From the NCBI GenBank assembly GCA_003240795.1, contig QFNK01000041.1, forward strand, positions 1 through 9,876: a DNA stretch of 9,876 nucleotides, in the 5' to 3' direction. The notes under the pieces were generated by a model, which was given only the letters and a program-made list of their open reading frames with translations, made no database searches and was not told where the DNA came from. Below are positions 6,545 to 9,876 of this stretch, piece after piece. The stretch is from Micavibrio aeruginosavorus. Lineage in GTDB: Bacteria; Pseudomonadota; Alphaproteobacteria; Micavibrionales; Micavibrionaceae. The translations under genes and the position numbers were made by a program. The number at the start of each line of letters is the position of its first letter. The stretch's first letter is position 1.

Positions 6545-6574
6545 TTGTCATAAATTCTTTATCCGTGATGTAAT
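6545..6574 (+). promoter_or_regulatory. Candidate promoter for the small secreted-protein gene
   Basis: TTGTCA (6545-6550) and TGTAAT (6569-6574) are each one base from the sigma-70 consensus and are separated by 18 bp. It lies after the VOC terminator and predicts a leader of about 75 nt ahead of ATG 6659. Confidence 0.4.
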
Positions 6575-6600
6575 GAAGTATCAGGGTTAAGGCAAAAACG

Positions 6601-6640
6601 AAAACCGCTAAGAACCTTTCCTTCAAAGGCGGTTTCTTAT
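6601..6640 (+). promoter_or_regulatory. Leader hairpin, possible attenuator
   Basis: AAACCGC (6602-6608) pairs with GCGGTTT (6629-6635), or alternatively CCTTT pairs with AAAGG inside the loop so that only the outer bases pair. A weak T-rich tail (TTTCTTATT) follows. It lies between the candidate promoter and the start codon, so it could attenuate the small gene or be a second terminator for the VOC gene. Confidence 0.4.
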
Positions 6641-6658
6641 TATGGGTGGGTATTGAAA

Positions 6659-7075
6659 ATGCAGATCAGGATCTGCGGACGTCTCGTTCGTTGGCAAAAA
6701 CCAATCAAACTTCGCAAACTTACGAAACTTCCGCACCATGCCGCGCTGGCCGCGATCATGGCTATTCTGAGCTCTGCGCCCTCCTATGCCGCCGCGCCAT
6801 GCGGTGCGCCTGAACAAAAGATTGAGCGTTCTTCGCAAAGCCTGAAAACGGTTCCGAAGAAACATACTGCCGACAATATTCCGGCGATGGCCCTGGCCAT
6901 GGCTTTTGGAATGCGGAGCGTGCATGGGCCGGTTCAGAAGACCGCACCCTCGGCACGCTCTGCTTTTGTTTCCCACCCGGCCTCTCAAAAGCGGCAAGCC
7001 GCCTCGATGTCCCGTGAGAGGGGCTGCGTTCTATCATCCTCGGCAATCATGCCGCCCCGCATGATTGCCCAGTGA
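6659..7075 (+). CDS. Small probable secreted protein, unrecognised
   Basis: I do not recognise the family. From ATG 6659 the product is 138 residues, preceded by GGTGGG at a spacing of about 8 nt; a TTG two codons earlier is possible. The N-terminus is long and basic (residues 1-27, many Arg/Lys). A short hydrophobic stretch, AALAAIMAILSSAPSYA, follows at 28-44, and Sec signal peptidase would probably cut after A44. The mature part of about 94 residues is basic and Ser/Ala-rich, with a hydrophobic patch NIPAMALAMAFGMRSV near the middle and two cysteines. Its own promoter-like element and terminators suggest a single-gene unit. Antisense frames across it are poorer candidates because they lack any secretion signal or start context. 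The chance of a non-coding stretch is not negligible. Confidence 0.5.
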   Translation: MQIRICGRLVRWQKPIKLRKLTKLPHHAALAAIMAILSSAPSYAAAPCGAPEQKIERSSQSLKTVPKKHTADNIPAMALAMAFGMRSVHGPVQKTAPSARSAFVSHPASQKRQAASMSRERGCVLSSSAIMPPRMIAQ

Positions 7076-7124
7076 AAGACGTTCTTTCTTCATAGAAAGC
7101 CAAGTCCCCTTGGAACGTCTTTTT
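7075..7124 (+). terminator. Branched intrinsic terminator of the small gene
   Basis: A perfect 10-bp outer stem pairs AAAGACGTTC (7075-7084) with GAACGTCTTT (7113-7122), followed by T residues to 7124. Inside are two further hairpins: TTTC/GAAA (7085-7088 with 7095-7098) and CAAG/CTTG around a C-rich loop (about 7101-7112). The result is a three-way junction rather than a simple hairpin. The first stem base is the last base of the upstream stop codon. Confidence 0.75.
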
Positions 7125-7128
7125 AAAC

Positions 7129-7161
7129 CACCGCTCCGCCCCTTCCCCAGGCGGGGCGGTG
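7129..7161 (-). terminator. Terminator hairpin for the minus-strand zinc-motif gene
   Basis: CACCGCTCCGCC (7129-7140) pairs with GGCGGGGCGGTG (7150-7161) through 12 positions with one G-T pair and a 9-nt loop. It lies 18 bp beyond the stop of the minus-strand gene. On that strand the hairpin is followed by only a short GTTT, so termination may rely on hairpin strength or on the adjacent branched structure. Confidence 0.6.
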
Positions 7162-7179
7162 TTATATTGGAGGAATAAA

Positions 7180-8808
7180 TTATCCGAAAATTATCGTGCG
7201 AAGCGCGCCGTACCAATGCGGCGCGTTTTGCATTTGTGCGGCAATCTCGATAACGGCGGGCACCAGAAAAACGGCAATCGCATAGCCGTATAATCCCAAC
7301 TGTCCGGCGCGCGGCATCGGCACCAGGGTGGATTGCGGCTTTCCGTTTTTCGATGGCTGTTTCGATTTCATCAAATGACCGAGTGCGTTCTGTATCGCGT
7401 TTCGTGCCGCCATCTGGATGCAAAGGCCTGTGATCATGCCGCCGATCACGGGCAGCGGCAGGTCGAGAAGAAAATCAAATTTCGGATCCGGCAGATAACC
7501 CGCAATCGCAGACCTGACGGGCAGCAGATAATATGCGGCGTTCATAGCGGCCGTGATGCCCGCGCCAAGCGCAAGACCGTGAAGTCGCGGTTTGATCGTG
7601 ATGCGCGCCATTGTGTTTTCGGCGAGCATGGCGATTTTCTCCGCCATCGTTGAGGTCAGCCCGATGTCATAGGTACGAAGGAGAAGCTTCATGGTTTTTA
7701 CGGGGCCGATGCGCGGGGCGTTCAGATAGGCCTGCGCGATCGCGCGGTATCTTGTGGCCTTGCGGATTTTGTCGGCGACGGAGCCGACATCGCGCGCGGC
7801 CTGCTCCAGCTCCTCCACCGGTGCGGTCAGAACCTTGTCGAGCACTGCGGGGAAGGCGCCCAGCTCCGCCTTATACCCGAACAGGTTTGCTTTCACTTCC
7901 TGCTTGCCGATCTGGAAGATGATCTGCCCATAAGGGAACTGCACCTCATAATTCGCGCCAAGGACGTTTTCGCGGTCATCCGCCATCCGTCCGCGGATAT
8001 AGACGCGTTTTTCCTCAGCCATGCGAAGCGCGCCGGTTTCGATCATGTCGGCGGCGCCCTGCGGAATGGATTTTCGTTCATATTCGAAATACGGAACGGC
8101 CTGCGCCTGCATGGTGAAGATATGGCTCTTCCATCCCACGCCGCCGCATGATGTGCATTTCATCGACCCGGTCGCGTGGCATGTGCGGCACTGCATGTAC
8201 CCGCTGCGGTGACAGACATCGCACGGAACGTAACGCTGGCCGTGACAGCGGTGGCACTTCACCCCCTGCACCAGTCCGGTGGACATGCAGATCGGGCATG
8301 CCATCATGCCGCGCCCTGTGCATTTGATGCAGCTTTCGACTTTTTGCCCGTGGCATTTTACGCACGCGCTGTGGCCGGAGCCGCGGCAATTGGTGCAGCC
8401 CTCATGCCATGTGTATTCGCGTTTTAAAAAATCGAGGGCGATGGGCTGGCCGCTCAACCCGAAACCCTGATCGGGTCTTTTCAGGAGGACGTCGGCAATA
8501 CGGGCTTTCTGGGCGGCGTCGTTCGCCGCGCTGATCATCGCCTGATTGATATGCTGCGTCGCCTCGTCCTTGGAGCCGACAAGTGCGCCCGCGACAATTT
8601 TGCCCGGTGCCGTGCGTTCGCTCGCGGATGGTTTCAATTCCAGATATGTGCCCGCATTCATGCTGAGCTGGCGGATGTCGTGCGATACGACCCTGATGGA
8701 ATCCTTTTTGATGCCGTTGCCCTTGAAAACGGCCTGCACATGTTCGAGCGCCGCGCGGATCAGCGCGTCGGTGGACGGATAGGATGTCTGGCCGGCGTTC
8801 GTCGTCAT
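7180..8808 (-). CDS. Membrane-anchored protein with eight DnaJ-type CxxC zinc motifs
   Basis: This 542-residue protein is not a known family to me. Residues 1-130 are a mixed soluble domain with no J domain and no HPD motif. Residues 138-221 hold eight CxxC motifs, starting at C138, C149, C160, C171, C185, C196, C207 and C218. Several have the CxxCxGxG form of the DnaJ/Hsp40 cysteine-rich domain. Spacing is exactly 11 residues except for one 14-residue step in the middle, as if two four-motif blocks were joined. Residues 230-400 are a second soluble domain. Hydrophobic segments near 410-430, 445-468 and 502-525 predict C-terminal membrane anchoring. Zinc binding, chaperone or redox function is inferred from the motifs only. 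ATG 8808 has only a weak AGAG upstream. Alone on its strand. Confidence 0.85.
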   Translation of the reverse strand: MTTNAGQTSYPSTDALIRAALEHVQAVFKGNGIKKDSIRVVSHDIRQLSMNAGTYLELKPSASERTAPGKIVAGALVGSKDEATQHINQAMISAANDAAQKARIADVLLKRPDQGFGLSGQPIALDFLKREYTWHEGCTNCRGSGHSACVKCHGQKVESCIKCTGRGMMACPICMSTGLVQGVKCHRCHGQRYVPCDVCHRSGYMQCRTCHATGSMKCTSCGGVGWKSHIFTMQAQAVPYFEYERKSIPQGAADMIETGALRMAEEKRVYIRGRMADDRENVLGANYEVQFPYGQIIFQIGKQEVKANLFGYKAELGAFPAVLDKVLTAPVEELEQAARDVGSVADKIRKATRYRAIAQAYLNAPRIGPVKTMKLLLRTYDIGLTSTMAEKIAMLAENTMARITIKPRLHGLALGAGITAAMNAAYYLLPVRSAIAGYLPDPKFDFLLDLPLPVIGGMITGLCIQMAARNAIQNALGHLMKSKQPSKNGKPQSTLVPMPRAGQLGLYGYAIAVFLVPAVIEIAAQMQNAPHWYGALRTIIFG

Positions 8809-8918
8809 ATAACTCTATCTAGGGCATAGCGGGACGCGGTAAGTCAAAATCAGCTTCGCCCTCACCCTATCAACCCCCTTGAAAACTGTCCATTGCCTGA
8901 TGCGCGAAAAGCGCGCTC

Positions 8919-8945
8919 TTGCCGCGGGCGGTTCCATGTTATAAG
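8919..8945 (+). promoter_or_regulatory. Candidate promoter for the DUF6489-type gene and mnmE
   Basis: TTGCCG (8919-8924), 15 bp, then TATAAG (8940-8945). Just upstream a GCGCG/CGCGC inverted repeat (8902-8906 with 8912-8916) could be an operator. The spacer length equals that proposed for the rho promoter. This 171-bp gap separates divergent genes. Confidence 0.35.
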
Positions 8946-8979
8946 TAAAACGACAGACACAAGTGACAAGGACGCCGCT

Positions 8980-9261
8980 ATGAAATTCATCTTTGACGTA
9001 GAATGCACGCCCGAAGAAGCCCGCCGTTTTCTGGGGCTTCCCGACCTTGCGCCGATGCAGGAAAAGATGATGAAGGAACTGGAAGACCGCATGGCGGAAA
9101 ACCTCCGCGCGCTCGACCCTGAAACGCTGGTCAAGACATGGATGCCGATGACGATGAACGGCTGGGGCGAGATGCAGAAAATGTTCTGGTCGCAAATGGG
9201 TATCGAATTTCCGGCGGACGGTCAGAAACCGGCGTCCGCCTCCCCTAAGAAAAAATCCTAA
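8980..9261 (+). CDS. DUF6489-type small protein
   Basis: A 93-residue cytoplasmic protein of unknown function, matching what I recall of the alphaproteobacterial DUF6489 family. The N-terminal block CTPEEARRFLGLPDL (from residue 9) is followed by PMQEKMMKELEDRMAENL, then WMPMTMNGWGEMQKMFWSQM. The middle is predicted to be amphipathic helix, and the C-terminal tail is Pro/Lys-rich and probably disordered. ATG 8980 is chosen because AAGGA (8968-8972) lies 7 nt upstream and because the family homology begins there. The same frame is open earlier (from 8893), but those codons do not match the family. It is followed after 6 nt by mnmE, so the two are probably an operon. Confidence 0.88.
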   Translation: MKFIFDVECTPEEARRFLGLPDLAPMQEKMMKELEDRMAENLRALDPETLVKTWMPMTMNGWGEMQKMFWSQMGIEFPADGQKPASASPKKKS

Positions 9262-9267
9262 ACTCTC

Positions 9268-9876
9268 ATGGACGGCAAGACGATCTTCGCGCTTTCTTCC
9301 GCGTCCGGCAAGGCGGGTGTTTCGATCATCCGCGTATCCGGCGCCCGCGCGATGGAGTCATTCCGCATCCTGACAAAAATAGAGGAAACGCCGGAGCCGC
9401 GCAAAGCGCTGTTCGTTCCGATCTATAATCCCAAAGACGAAAACGATATCATCGACCGTGCGCTCGTTTTGCCTTTCGTGCCGCCAAATAGTTTCACGGG
9501 AGAATCAGTTGTCGAGTACCAACTGCATGGATCGCCTGCCGTTATTGATGCCTTGCTCTCCGCCCTTTCGTCGATCGATGGCCACCGCATGGCGGAGCAT
9601 GGCGAATTTACGCGCCGCGCGTTTGAAAACGGCAAGCTTGATCTGACGGAGGCCGAAGCCGTTGCCGACCTGATTAATGCCGAAACACAGGAGCAGCGCA
9701 GGCAAGCGCTGCTGCAAATGGACGGCGCGCTGTCGCGTCTTTACGAAGACTGGCGCACGCGCCTCGTCCGCATCATGGCGTATATAGAAACCGTCATCGA
9801 CTTTCCGGATGAGGATATTCCGGACTCCCAAATCTTGACCACAGCGCCGGACATTGAAAAACTGATCAGTGAAATC
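9268..9876 (+). CDS. mnmE: tRNA modification GTPase MnmE, N-terminal part (runs off the edge)
   Basis: MnmE works with MnmG to place the aminomethyl-type modification on the wobble uridine of certain tRNAs, using a tetrahydrofolate one-carbon donor and GTP. The window contains 203 codons with no stop, out of about 450 in the family. The N-terminal TrmE domain is clear: ALSSASGKAGVSIIRVSG near residue 8, then SFTGESVVEYQLHG around residues 75-88, and GEFTRRAFENGKLDLTEAEA from residue 112. Where homologues usually have HGGP, this one has HGSP. The helical domain starts at about residue 125; the GTPase domain and C-terminal Cys motif lie outside. ATG 9268 has no good ribosome-binding site and is 6 nt after the upstream stop, suggesting coupling. 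Confidence 0.96.
   Translation, partial: MDGKTIFALSSASGKAGVSIIRVSGARAMESFRILTKIEETPEPRKALFVPIYNPKDENDIIDRALVLPFVPPNSFTGESVVEYQLHGSPAVIDALLSALSSIDGHRMAEHGEFTRRAFENGKLDLTEAEAVADLINAETQEQRRQALLQMDGALSRLYEDWRTRLVRIMAYIETVIDFPDEDIPDSQILTTAPDIEKLISEI

Noticed and set aside
6361..6573. Plus-strand frame continuing from the end of the VOC gene
   Set aside because: It reads through the intrinsic terminator at 6461-6490 and into the next promoter; no start signal. Probably a by-product of the frameshift.
6623..6997. Minus-strand frame of 124 codons opposite the small secreted protein
   Set aside because: Arg-rich, without signal sequence or start context, and runs over the leader hairpin; the plus-strand frame with a signal peptide is the better choice.
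7333..8470. Several plus-strand frames opposite the eight-CxxC protein gene
   Set aside because: The minus-strand frame carries ordered CxxC motifs and membrane segments over 542 codons; the opposite frames are shadows.
7180..8808. Annotation of the CxxC protein as the chaperone DnaJ
   Set aside because: There is no J domain or HPD motif, twice the number of zinc motifs, and C-terminal membrane segments that DnaJ lacks.
1..9876. tRNA or rRNA genes, CRISPR arrays, insertion sequences
   Set aside because: I looked on both strands and saw no cloverleaf with a CCA-type end, no regularly spaced repeats and no transposase or terminal inverted repeats.

Overview
The window looks like alphaproteobacterial chromosome. 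The evidence is the heme block hemE-hemH-hemJ, rho, a small DUF6489-type gene and mnmE, a set that in many Alphaproteobacteria lies on one side of the replication origin. HemJ as the protoporphyrinogen oxidase and a ferrochelatase with a cysteine-rich tail fit the same class. I cannot place the genus or order from this sequence alone.

Layout. Bases 1-323 contain no gene but hold an AT-rich stretch, a near-consensus DnaA box and an interrupted palindrome just upstream of hemE; in Caulobacter and Rickettsia this is where oriC lies. Bases 324-2916 are a tight heme operon (hemE, hemH, hemJ) with overlapping or 2-nt junctions. Bases 2913-4266 carry, on the opposite strand, one unrecognised coding unit that appears split in two by a single-base frameshift. 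It sits between hemJ and rho. Bases 4267-4542 are the rho leader with a candidate promoter, followed by rho (4543-5799) and a strong intrinsic terminator.

The rho-mnmE interval (5800-9267) is accessory. It holds a PhnB/VOC-type gene broken by what look like two single-base deletions, a small probable secreted protein with its own promoter and leader hairpin, and a convergent 1.6-kb gene. That gene encodes a membrane-anchored protein with eight CxxC zinc motifs of the DnaJ type but no J domain. A divergent promoter region follows, then the DUF6489-type gene and the first 203 codons of mnmE, which runs off the right edge.

Functionally, HemE makes coproporphyrinogen III, HemJ oxidises protoporphyrinogen IX and HemH inserts iron to give protoheme. 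Rho and MnmE are housekeeping functions (transcription termination and tRNA wobble-uridine modification). The housekeeping genes are intact. The apparent frameshifts are confined to accessory genes, each at a short G or C run, so either gene decay or uncorrected sequence error could explain them. I see no complete new defence or biosynthetic system. The most unusual protein is the eight-CxxC membrane protein at 7180-8808.
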